Source: an uncultured Eubacteriales bacterium
GTDB taxonomy: Bacteria; Bacillota_A; Clostridia; Christensenellales; Aristaeellaceae
Direction of reading: 5' to 3'
Length of the DNA stretch: 5,447 nt
Assembly (NCBI GenBank): GCA_902775835.1
Contig: CACYNZ010000261.1
Coordinates: 1-5,447 of the forward strand
Part shown: positions 1 to 5,447 of the stretch, piece after piece
How the letters are laid out: every line of letters starts with the position of its first letter
Numbering within the stretch: the first letter of the stretch is position 1
Program-made: the position numbers and the translations under genes
The notes under the pieces: generated by a model
Told to the model about the DNA's origin: nothing
Databases searched by the model: none
What the model saw: the letters and a program-made list of their open reading frames with translations, nothing else

Positions 1-1
1 A

Positions 2-1105
2 AATGATACAGTGACCCCCAAAGAACTGGCTCAGGAAGAGGCGGATGCCGCCGCGGAAGATGGAGCGGTTACAGATGAAGCCGCAGATACGGAAGAAGCT
101 TCAGCGGATCCCGAAACGGTTGAAGATTCCGAGAATGATACTTCCGAGTCCGCTTCCACCGAGCAGGCTGAAACTTCCAGTCAGGCCAAGGTCAAACCCC
201 AAAGGCAGACCGAAACCAGCAATTCTGCAGTTCCTGACAGCAATATTTATCTGCAGAGCGATGACGGGCAGCTTGTTCTTGTCGCTGTAAAGCAGCTTGG
301 CATTTCACGGTCGATCGTTGAAATCAAAGGTCAGGAATATGAAGTTGAAACTTCCATGCTGGTCTGGAATACGACAGCGGATGCCGATCACAGAATAGCC
401 GTGGTGCACGCTCCGAAATCCGGGAAAGCCAGTCTGCGCAAAACCGAGAAAAGCAGCAGCAAAGTTATCAAGTCCCTTGGTTCCGGCACGGTTGTTGCAG
501 TATTTGATATGCAGGACGACATGTCTGGCGTTTATTATGACGGCCTGGTTGGATATATGAAAAACTCTTCCCTGCTCTATTTCTCTTCCGAGCGTGAATA
601 CCAGACTGCTGTATTGACCTATAACGGTTCCACCACCAACACACATCGAATCAATATGTACAATCTTCCAAGAGAATCCAGCAGACGGCTTGTCGGTCTC
701 CGTGCCGGCATGACTGCAACGGTATTCGGGGAAGAAGGCGAATTCTACGAAATCGAAGTCAATGGCCGTCATGGATATATCTATACCAGATTTGTAACTC
801 TGGATGACGTGCCTTCCGAATTATCCGTTCTTCCCGGTGATCTTTCCGACGAAGCGGAAACCACAGAAGAAGATGCAGACACAACATCAGATGAATCCGA
901 TAAGGCTTCTGATACTGAACTCATTAATGAAGATTCAAATGTCTCCGAGGATGTTGTACCGCCGGAAACAGATTCCACAGATAACACTGATTCTGAATCT
1001 GACGCTTCAGGGGATGCCTCCGAAAGTGAAGATGCCTCTGCAAATACCGGTTACGAGCCGTTTATTGTGAACGGTTATGATATGCACAGAAATCCTTATA
1101 ATTGA
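2..1105 (+). CDS. Acidic, probably secreted protein with two SH3-like domains (5' end outside window)
   Basis: The frame is open to the left edge (first full codon AAT at 2) and ends at TGA 1103-1105. The GTG at 11 has no visible ribosome binding site, so the true start, and any signal peptide, is probably upstream. Counting from that GTG: residues 1-75 are low-complexity D/E/S/T/A; about 78-120 is a small beta-rich segment; about 128-192 is one SH3-like module (VVHAPKSGKASLRKTEKSSS, then GLVGYMKNSSLLYF); about 212-266 is a second (RINMYNLPRESSRRLVGLRAG, then GRHGYIYTRFVTL). Residues 270-345 form another very acidic S/T/D/E stretch, and the protein ends in an aromatic tail, GYEPFIVNGYDMHRNPYN. 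The pattern 'ends, small module, GWVxxxYV-like close' is typical of bacterial SH3 domains, which often bind cell-wall peptides. Export and wall association are inferred. There is no LPxTG sorting motif or C-terminal membrane anchor. The ligand and any N-terminal catalytic domain are unknown. Confidence 0.82.
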   Translation, partial: NDTVTPKELAQEEADAAAEDGAVTDEAADTEEASADPETVEDSENDTSESASTEQAETSSQAKVKPQRQTETSNSAVPDSNIYLQSDDGQLVLVAVKQLGISRSIVEIKGQEYEVETSMLVWNTTADADHRIAVVHAPKSGKASLRKTEKSSSKVIKSLGSGTVVAVFDMQDDMSGVYYDGLVGYMKNSSLLYFSSEREYQTAVLTYNGSTTNTHRINMYNLPRESSRRLVGLRAGMTATVFGEEGEFYEIEVNGRHGYIYTRFVTLDDVPSELSVLPGDLSDEAETTEEDADTTSDESDKASDTELINEDSNVSEDVVPPETDSTDNTDSESDASGDASESEDASANTGYEPFIVNGYDMHRNPYN

Positions 1106-1117
1106 TCTCATGAACAT

Positions 1118-1174
1118 AGCAAAAACCGCTGAATGCCGCTGCCTTCTTCGCAGCGGCATTCAGCGGTTTTTGCT
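1118..1174. terminator. Bidirectional intrinsic terminator, perfect 25-bp stem
   Basis: Positions 1118-1142 and 1150-1174 are exact reverse complements, separated by a 7-base loop (CTTCTTC). The core is a 17-bp GC-rich stem bounded by five A's on the left (1121-1125) and five T's on the right (1167-1171). Transcripts from either strand therefore end in a strong hairpin plus a short U-run. It sits 12 nt after the SH3-protein stop and 4 nt after the azlD stop, between convergent genes, as expected for a shared terminator. Confidence 0.95.
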
Positions 1175-1178
1175 CAAC

Positions 1179-1502
1179 TCAGATCACCCTCAGCAGCACC
1201 ATGTAGGAAAAAGTACCCGCACAGATTGCCAGTATCACCTTCCGTGAAAGAATCTGCGCTGCGACTGTAATGAGACTTGCCATAACCGTTGGCACCCACT
1301 CGGCGCACACCGTAAATCGAACCGCCCGGAGACAGTAGATAACAAGCATGGCCATCGAAGCCCTCGGAAGCTGTTCACCCAACCATTGAATAAACGCAGG
1401 TGTTTTCGCCTCATGACGGAAAATGAGAAACGGCAGCGTTCTGCATAGAAGGGTACCAAAGGCTGCAATTCCCACTGTAATTCCCAGTTCAGTCAAAGTC
1501 AT
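1179..1502 (-). CDS. azlD: AzlD-family small subunit of branched-chain amino acid exporter
   Basis: This 107-residue, very hydrophobic protein matches the usual AzlD length (about 100-110). It carries the family pattern: TLLCRTLPFLIF near residues 17-28, then LGEQLPRASMAMLVIYCLR at 41-59, and further hydrophobic spans at about 70-86 and 88-105, giving three or four membrane helices. In characterised relatives (B. subtilis AzlCD, Corynebacterium BrnFE, E. coli YgaZH) the small subunit works with the AzlC-type protein to export leucine, isoleucine or valine, and sometimes methionine. Substrate here is inferred from the family. The ATG at 1502 lies 8 nt from a GGAGAGGA ribosome binding site (complement of 1511-1518) inside the end of azlC. 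The reading frames overlap by 14 nt, which suggests coupled translation and one-to-one expression. The gene is the last of the operon and runs straight into the hairpin at 1118-1174. Confidence 0.92.
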   Translation of the reverse strand: MTLTELGITVGIAAFGTLLCRTLPFLIFRHEAKTPAFIQWLGEQLPRASMAMLVIYCLRAVRFTVCAEWVPTVMASLITVAAQILSRKVILAICAGTFSYMVLLRVI

Positions 1503-2220
1503 ATGTTTTTTCCTCTCCGCTTCTGAATCGAATGTATAACAGCAGCAGCATGCCGATCATGGAAAACACCAGAAATGAATCCGCTCCAAAGATGAGCAGA
1601 CAGATCAATGTTGTACCGGCCCCAAGGGCTGGAGCATACAGTGCCTCAAAATATGTGCAGCGGTGCATTTTGGCATTTTTCAGTGATTCCATGGTCTGAT
1701 TTGTGACAATCACCAGAAACAGGGCTGTCATTGAAAAATCAATTCCCTGAAGGTAATCCATCGGTATCTGCTGTCCCAGCCAGGCACCAAGCACACTCCC
1801 GAATATCCAATACAGATGATCCAGCAGAGAGATCACAGCAAACCATTTCGTTTGTGAAATGTGCTCCGGTGTATCCATACAGACCAGAGAATAGGTTTCG
1901 TCTGTCAGCGCGAATATCAGGTACGGCTTCCAGAACCCGGTCTTTCTATATGGTTCAAGCATGCTCAAACCATAAAAAATGTGCCTTGCCTGAATGAGAA
2001 CTGTCAAAAGGAGAAGTGTAACCGGTGCAAATGCCTGCGTCAGATAATCCATGAGTGCAAACTGAAGAGAACCGCCGTATACAAAAATGCTTATAAGGCT
2101 TGTCAGTCCGATTCCGAACCCTTTACTTCTCATGGATATTCCATATGCTGTTCCAAGAAAAATATATCCCGCCATGACAGGGAGTGTTCTGGAAAATGCT
2201 TTTCTTAATTCTGTCGCCAT
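1489..2220 (-). CDS. azlC: AzlC-family large subunit of branched-chain amino acid exporter
   Basis: A 243-residue integral membrane protein, close to the usual AzlC length (about 230-255). Family hallmarks, in order: FLGTAYGISM (21-30), YGGSLQFALMDYL (48-60), QARHIFYGLSM (77-87), FALTDETYSL (103-112) and DFSMTALFLVIV (161-172). Seven or so hydrophobic segments are visible, at roughly 12-32, 38-58, 64-84, 127-150, 160-178, 195-212 and 214-231, and the C-terminus is charged. AzlC with AzlD forms a proton-driven exporter of branched-chain amino acids; overexpression in B. subtilis gives 4-azaleucine resistance (family knowledge). The ATG at 2220 is preceded at 7 nt by GGAG (complement of 2228-2231). 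It is the first gene of a two-gene operon with azlD and is transcribed away from glnN. No AzlB/Lrp-type regulator gene is in the window. Export of BCAA is well supported for the family, but the exact substrate is not shown by sequence. Confidence 0.95.
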   Translation of the reverse strand: MATELRKAFSRTLPVMAGYIFLGTAYGISMRSKGFGIGLTSLISIFVYGGSLQFALMDYLTQAFAPVTLLLLTVLIQARHIFYGLSMLEPYRKTGFWKPYLIFALTDETYSLVCMDTPEHISQTKWFAVISLLDHLYWIFGSVLGAWLGQQIPMDYLQGIDFSMTALFLVIVTNQTMESLKNAKMHRCTYFEALYAPALGAGTTLICLLIFGADSFLVFSMIGMLLLLYIRFRSGEEKTYDFD

Positions 2221-2306
2221 AGCAGCACTCCATTTTTTGATTCTGCATTATCTGTCATTATGCCCGTCTGCAGATGTATGTATTCACCATTCTTTAGTGC
2301 ATGCGT

Positions 2307-2335
2307 ATATTACGTAACCAAATAATGATTGTCAA
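2307..2335 (-). promoter_or_regulatory. Probable sigma-A promoter for azlCD
   Basis: On the minus strand a perfect -35 box TTGACA (complement of 2330-2335) is followed by a 17-nt spacer and TAATAT (complement of 2307-2312), a 4/6 match to TATAAT. Transcription would begin near 2300, leaving a leader of about 80 nt before azlC. An 8-bp palindrome, TTACGTAA (2310-2317), overlaps the spacer and -10 edge. No riboswitch or attenuator fold was recognised in the leader. Confidence 0.6.
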
Positions 2336-2344
2336 ATCTTGACA
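2330..2344. promoter_or_regulatory. 15-bp perfect palindrome shared by divergent -35 boxes; candidate operator
   Basis: TGTCAA-ATC-TTGACA is a perfect 6-3-6 inverted repeat. Its right arm is the -35 box of the glnN promoter and its left arm, read on the other strand, is the -35 box of the azlC promoter. Written as TGTCA-N5-TGACA, it has the half-sites of the GlnR/TnrA nitrogen-regulator consensus (TGTNA-N7-TNACA) but a spacer two bases shorter. A dimeric regulator bound here would occlude both promoters. The palindrome could also arise simply because two consensus -35 boxes lie back to back, so regulator identity is open. Confidence 0.5.
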
Positions 2345-2368
2345 GAGAAATTCACCGTGGCCTATAAT
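2339..2368 (+). promoter_or_regulatory. glnN: Consensus sigma-A promoter for glnN
   Basis: TTGACA (2339-2344) and TATAAT (2363-2368) are both perfect matches, separated by 18 nt. Transcription would start near 2375, giving a leader of about 45 nt before the GTG at 2420. The -35 box overlaps the palindrome at 2330-2344. Two perfect hexamers predict strong basal transcription, so repression rather than activation would be the natural mode of control. Confidence 0.85.
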
Positions 2369-2406
2369 TTTCCGCGACCCATGCCCATCTCAGTTATGAT
2401 CAAGTC

Positions 2407-2413
2407 AGGAGGA
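2407..2413 (+). promoter_or_regulatory. glnN: Ribosome binding site that fixes the glnN start
   Basis: AGGAGGA lies 6 nt upstream of the GTG at 2420. The other in-frame candidates, TTG 2339 and ATG 2396, have no comparable site. TTG 2339 is also upstream of the predicted transcription start. Confidence 0.9.
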
Positions 2414-2419
2414 AGTGCA

Positions 2420-4504
2420 GTGAACCGTTTAGACAGCCTCTTTGCCAGCAATGTGTTTAATGAAAACGTCATGCAGCAGCGCCTTCCCAAAGAAACTTAC
2501 AAAGCGTTGAAAAAGACGATTGATGAGGGACGCAGTCTCGACCCGCAAATTGCTAATATTGTTGCCCATGCTATGAAAGAATGGTCAATTGACAAAGGGG
2601 TTACGCATTACACGCACTGGTTTCAGCCTCTTAATGGCGTAACAGCTGAAAAGCACGATGCCTTTCTCTCCATTCGTGACGGGCAGATGATTCAGTCCTT
2701 CAGCGGTTCTGAACTGGTGCACGGTGAGTCGGATGCTTCATCCTTTCCATCTGGCGGCTTACGCTCAACCTTTGAAGCACGCGGTTATACCGCGTGGGAT
2801 CCTACAAGCTATGCATTCATCAAAGACGGTGTTTTATGCATTCCCACTGCTTTCTGTTCCTACGGCGGAGAAGCTCTCGATAAAAAGACTCCTCTGCTGC
2901 GTTCCATGGAAGCGCTCTCCCGGCAGGCTGTAAGAATACTGAAGCTTTTCGGCAGGGATGCAACACGTGTTCTTCCTACCGTAGGCCCTGAGCAGGAATA
3001 CTTTTTGATTGATGAAAATCTTTACAAGCAGCGGAAAGATCTTATTTTTACCGGCAGAACGCTGTTCGGTGCGAAACCTCCCAAAGGACAGGAACTGGAC
3101 GATCATTATTATGGTGCGATCAAGCCAAGAGTTCAGGCTTTTATGCGTGAACTGAACGATGAGCTCTGGAAGCTCGGCGTGCTTGCAAAAACCGAACATA
3201 ATGAAGTTGCGCCTTCCCAGCATGAAATGGCCCCTATTTTTACGGTCGCCAACGTAGCCGCTGATCAGAATCAGCTGACCATGGAAATCATGAAGAAAGT
3301 AGCTGAGCATCACGGCCTCGTCTGCCTGCTTTCTGAAAAGCCTTTTGCCGGAGTAAACGGATCAGGCAAACATAACAACTGGTCCATGGTTACCAATACC
3401 GGTTACAACCTGCTTGATCCTGGCACATCGCCGTATGACAGCGCACAGTTCCTTCTTTTCCTTGTTTCTGTAATCAAGGCCGTGGATGATTACCAGGAAC
3501 TCCTCAGAATATCCGTTGCTTCCGCAGGCAACGACCATCGTCTGGGTGCAAATGAAGCTCCTCCAGCCATTGTTTCCATGTTCCTTGGAGACGAACTTAC
3601 TGAGATTCTTTCAGCAATCGAAAGCGGAAGCTCATATGAGGGCCACGGCCCCCAGGATTTGACCATCGGTGTTCATGTGCTTCCCAAATTCCCACGAGAC
3701 AATACAGACAGAAACCGTACTTCGCCATTCGCGTTTACGGGCAATAAATTTGAATTCCGTTCTCCCGGGGCACCAGAATCGATTTCTGACTGCAATGTTG
3801 TGATCAACACCATTGTAGCTGAGTCCCTGCGCATTTTCGCAGATGAGCTGGAAGCAGCAAAGGATTTTGGTGCAACACTTCACGACCTGATTGTCCGCGA
3901 AATCAAACAGCATAAACGAATTATCTTCAATGGGAACGGATATGCTGCAGACTGGATCCGTGAAGCTGAGAAACGCGGGCTGCTGAACTTACCCACCACA
4001 GTTGACGCGCTGCCTCATATGACAGATGAAAAAAACGTATCCCTATTTGAGCGTCACAGGATCTTCAGTTCTGCAGAAATTCATTCACGGTATGAAATCA
4101 GCATGGAAGCATACTGCAAATGTCTTGTAATAGAAGCTGAAACAGCGCTTTCCATGGCTAAAAGAGAAATCCTGCCATCTGTGATCCGCTTTACCGGCGA
4201 TATCGCAAAAACCGCTTACTCCATAAAGCAGTATTCTCCTTCTCTCAATACGCTTCCTGAAGAGTCCCTGCTGAAAAAACTGACTGAAAAAACGGCTGTT
4301 CTCTCAGACAGAATACAGGACCTTGAAGATGCAGTCGTTCATCTTGATCGAAACGCTTCGATCAATGACCAGGCATATTATCTGAAAGAACATGTGATTT
4401 CCTGCATGTCACTTCTCAGATGCGTGGCGGATGAACTCGAGTGCATTGTTGACAAATCCTATTGGCCGTTCCCCACTTATTCTGATCTGCTTTTTCAGGT
4501 TTGA
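2420..4504 (+). CDS. glnN: Glutamine synthetase, type III (GSIII)
   Basis: Catalyses ATP-dependent formation of glutamine from glutamate and ammonia in the cytoplasm, the entry step of nitrogen assimilation. The 694-residue product is of typical GSIII length (about 700), far longer than GSI (about 450). GSIII N-terminal hallmarks are [12 protein letters not shown] (62-73) with TAEKHDAF (75-82) and [20 protein letters not shown] (109-128). Catalytic-core motifs follow: [10 protein letters not shown] (189-198, metal-binding glutamates), [16 protein letters not shown] (259-274), [18 protein letters not shown] (306-323), [15 protein letters not shown] (372-386) and [19 protein letters not shown] (432-450). 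The GSIII-specific helical C-terminal region ends with [12 protein letters not shown] (681-692). All expected active-site blocks are present, with no frameshift. The start is GTG 2420, chosen for the AGGAGGA site and because the frame's upstream extension lies in the promoter. GSIII enzymes form dodecamers of two hexameric rings. There is no adenylylation motif of the GSI type to point to, so control is probably transcriptional. It is divergent from azlCD and shares its promoter region. No intrinsic terminator is visible after the stop. Confidence 0.97.
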   Translation: MNRLDSLFASNVFNENVMQQRLPKETYKALKKTIDEGRSLDPQIANIVAHAMKEWSIDKGVTHYTHWFQPLNGVTAEKHDAFLSIRDGQMIQSFSGSELVHGESDASSFPSGGLRSTFEARGYTAWDPTSYAFIKDGVLCIPTAFCSYGGEALDKKTPLLRSMEALSRQAVRILKLFGRDATRVLPTVGPEQEYFLIDENLYKQRKDLIFTGRTLFGAKPPKGQELDDHYYGAIKPRVQAFMRELNDELWKLGVLAKTEHNEVAPSQHEMAPIFTVANVAADQNQLTMEIMKKVAEHHGLVCLLSEKPFAGVNGSGKHNNWSMVTNTGYNLLDPGTSPYDSAQFLLFLVSVIKAVDDYQELLRISVASAGNDHRLGANEAPPAIVSMFLGDELTEILSAIESGSSYEGHGPQDLTIGVHVLPKFPRDNTDRNRTSPFAFTGNKFEFRSPGAPESISDCNVVINTIVAESLRIFADELEAAKDFGATLHDLIVREIKQHKRIIFNGNGYAADWIREAEKRGLLNLPTTVDALPHMTDEKNVSLFERHRIFSSAEIHSRYEISMEAYCKCLVIEAETALSMAKREILPSVIRFTGDIAKTAYSIKQYSPSLNTLPEESLLKKLTEKTAVLSDRIQDLEDAVVHLDRNASINDQAYYLKEHVISCMSLLRCVADELECIVDKSYWPFPTYSDLLFQV

Positions 4505-4554
4505 TTCATTTTTCACTGACTTGTTTTCTTTCTGTACCTTTATTCTTCGTGTTA

Positions 4555-4582
4555 TTGACATCACTTTTCAATGTGATACACT
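4555..4582 (+). promoter_or_regulatory. Probable promoter for the substrate-binding-protein gene
   Basis: In the 132-nt gap after glnN, a perfect -35 box TTGACA (4555-4560) is followed at 16 nt by TACACT (4577-4582), a 4/6 match preceded by TGA, which makes it an extended -10 (TGnTACACT). Transcription would start near 4589, giving a leader of about 48 nt. The stretch 4505-4553 between the glnN stop and this promoter is pyrimidine-rich and holds no hairpin that I can find, so read-through from glnN is possible. Confidence 0.65.
4560..4577. repeat. Inverted repeat ATCAC-N8-GTGAT between -35 and -10; possible operator
   Basis: Five-base arms at 4560-4564 and 4573-4577 are exact reverse complements around an 8-nt spacer and occupy the promoter spacer, where a repressor dimer would block polymerase. 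The arms are short enough to occur by chance. It is unlike the palindrome at 2330-2344, so a different regulator would be implied. Confidence 0.3.
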
Positions 4583-4595
4583 CGAGCGCGTAGGA

Positions 4596-4610
4596 GTGGC
4601 AGAATGCCAC
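4596..4610 (+). other. Leader hairpin GTGGCA-GAA-TGCCAC
   Basis: A perfect 6-bp stem with a 3-nt loop lies near the predicted 5' end of the mRNA and 10 nt before the ribosome binding site at 4621-4627. It is not followed by a U-run, so it is not a terminator. A role in mRNA stability or translation is possible. The leader is too short for a T-box, and I recognise no riboswitch class. Confidence 0.4.
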
Positions 4611-4636
4611 GGTAGTTATGAAGGAGGAATCACATC

Positions 4637-5447
4637 ATGAAAAAAGTTCTGTCTGTAATGCTGGCTGTATGTCTGTGTCTGTCCATCGGCACATGCCTGG
4701 GCGAATCGAAAACCTATGAAGTCGGTGTAGTTCAGCTGGTTCAGCATGTAGCTCTTGACGCAGCCACTCAGGGATTCATTGATGCGCTTACCGAAAAGCT
4801 TGGCGACAGTGTTCACGTCACAGTGAAAAACGCTTCGGGAGATTCTGCCAATTGCATAACCATTGCCAATGATTTTGTATCAGCTAACGTTGATCTCATC
4901 ATGGCGAATGCAACCCCTGCTCTGCAGGCATGTGTCGGTGCAACCGCCGATATTCCGATTCTCGGAACATCCATTACAGATTATGCCACTGCACTTGCCA
5001 GTGATGACTGGACCGGAGTGACCGGAATTAACGTATCCGGCACATCTGATCTCGCTCCTCTGGACGGTCAGGCTGCAATGCTGAATGAACTTTTCCCGGA
5101 TGCAAAAACCGTAGGATTGATTTACTGCTCCGCTGAACCGAATTCCCTGTATCAGGTCACGGAGATTACAAAATATCTCGAAGGTTATGGCTATGAGTGC
5201 AAAGCCTATGCTTTCGCAGATTCCAATGATGTTGCTTCTGTTGTCACTCAGGCATGTGAGTGCGACGTGCTCTATGCACCTACAGACAACACGGTTGCCA
5301 CTTACGGTGAGACCGTTGCCAACGTGATTGTTCCTGCCGGCAAAGCACTGATTGCCGGTGAAGAGGGCATCTGCAGCAATTGTGGCGTGGCCACTCTGAC
5401 GATTTCCTATTATGACCTGGGATATGCAACCGGCCTGATGGCATATG
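4637..5447 (+). CDS. ABC transporter substrate-binding protein, TrpX/ABC_sub_bind family (3' end outside window)
   Basis: The extracellular solute receptor of an ABC importer. The ATG at 4637 follows AAGGAGG (4621-4627) at a 9-nt spacing; 270 residues are visible before the right edge, perhaps 50-60 short of the family's full length. Residues 1-22 form a signal peptide (MKKVL then a hydrophobic core). Family patterns: VGVVQLVQHVALDAATQGF (29-47), ANATPALQA (90-98), PILGTSITD (107-115), INVSGTSDLAPL (131-142), AKTVGLIYCSAEPNSLYQV (156-174), APTDNTVA (214-221), GEEGICSNCGVATLTISYYD (241-260) with LG next. These match the type 1 periplasmic-binding fold with two alpha/beta lobes. Relatives named TrpX are linked to tryptophan or other aromatic amino acids, but the ligand here is unproven. 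A canonical lipobox is absent: the best candidate is SIGTC at 16-20, with Thr before Cys. The mature part has eight cysteines, including CxC (207, 209) and CxxC (246, 249), unusual for an exported receptor. Permease and ATPase genes are expected downstream. Confidence 0.93.
   Translation, partial: MKKVLSVMLAVCLCLSIGTCLGESKTYEVGVVQLVQHVALDAATQGFIDALTEKLGDSVHVTVKNASGDSANCITIANDFVSANVDLIMANATPALQACVGATADIPILGTSITDYATALASDDWTGVTGINVSGTSDLAPLDGQAAMLNELFPDAKTVGLIYCSAEPNSLYQVTEITKYLEGYGYECKAYAFADSNDVASVVTQACECDVLYAPTDNTVATYGETVANVIVPAGKALIAGEEGICSNCGVATLTISYYDLGYATGLMAY

Noticed and set aside
305..772. 155-codon minus-strand open frame
   Set aside because: It lies wholly inside the SH3-protein gene on the opposite strand, its composition matches no domain I know, and the sense frame shows clear SH3-type patterns.
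2258..2290. Minus-strand 10-codon frame (MVNTYICRRA) in the azlC leader, considered as an attenuator leader peptide
   Set aside because: It has only a weak ribosome site, no run of Leu, Ile or Val codons, and no terminator/antiterminator hairpins follow it before azlC.
1861..2317. Plus-strand open frames opposite azlC (1861-2208 and 2087-2317)
   Set aside because: They are antisense to a clear AzlC membrane protein, have no ribosome binding site, and encode no recognisable domain.
2339..2344. Canonical GlnR/TnrA box upstream of glnN
   Set aside because: The half-sites match, but the spacer is 5 nt instead of 7, so it cannot be called a standard GlnR/TnrA site; it is kept only as a candidate operator.
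2834..3313. 159-codon minus-strand open frame
   Set aside because: It is a shadow of the glutamine synthetase coding region, whose sense frame carries the conserved catalytic motifs.
4505..4554. Intrinsic terminator after glnN
   Set aside because: The stretch is T/C-rich but contains no inverted repeat able to form a stem, and the hairpin at 4596-4610 has no U-run and lies after a new promoter.
4431..4640. 69-codon plus-strand frame spanning the end of glnN and the following gap
   Set aside because: It begins inside glnN in another frame without a ribosome site and runs through the promoter and leader of the next gene.
4615..4816. 66-codon minus-strand open frame (4616-4816)
   Set aside because: It is antisense to the signal peptide and first domain of the substrate-binding protein and has no supporting signals.

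Overview
The window reads as chromosomal DNA from a Gram-positive, Clostridia-like Firmicute of moderate GC. The grounds are strong AGGAGG-type ribosome binding sites, consensus sigma-A promoters, an AzlC/AzlD pair, a type III glutamine synthetase, a secreted SH3-repeat protein with acidic linkers, and a TrpX-type binding protein with an MKK-type signal peptide. The genus cannot be fixed from sequence alone. Five protein genes are supported, two of them cut by the window edges. I see no tRNA, rRNA, CRISPR array, transposase or insertion sequence.

Layout. From the left edge to 1105 (+) lies the 3' part of a gene for an acidic, probably exported protein with two bacterial SH3-like domains. A perfect 25-bp hairpin at 1118-1174 closes it and also the convergent operon on the other side. 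That operon, azlC-azlD (2220 down to 1179, minus strand), encodes a two-component branched-chain amino acid exporter with a 14-nt gene overlap. Between azlC and the next gene is a compact divergent promoter region: a 15-bp perfect palindrome (2330-2344) supplies a TTGACA -35 box on each strand, one firing toward azlCD and one toward glnN. glnN (2420-4504, +) encodes a full-length type III glutamine synthetase. After a 132-nt gap with its own promoter comes an ABC-transporter substrate-binding protein of the TrpX/ABC_sub_bind family (4637 to the right edge, +), whose permease and ATPase genes would be expected just outside the window.

How the genes fit together. Glutamine synthetase assimilates ammonium, AzlCD exports branched-chain amino acids, and the binding protein imports an unidentified small solute, in some relatives an aromatic amino acid. 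This makes a plausible amino-acid/nitrogen homeostasis neighbourhood. The shared azlC/glnN control region is the strongest hint of real co-regulation. The palindrome has half-sites like those of GlnR/TnrA (TGTNA...TNACA), but its spacer is two bases shorter than their consensus.

The likely glnN start is the GTG at 2420, not the longer open frame beginning at 2339: the upstream extension would start inside the -35 box. No clearly novel system is visible. The most interesting items are the palindrome shared by the two promoters, the cysteine-rich binding protein, and the unusual tail of the SH3 protein.
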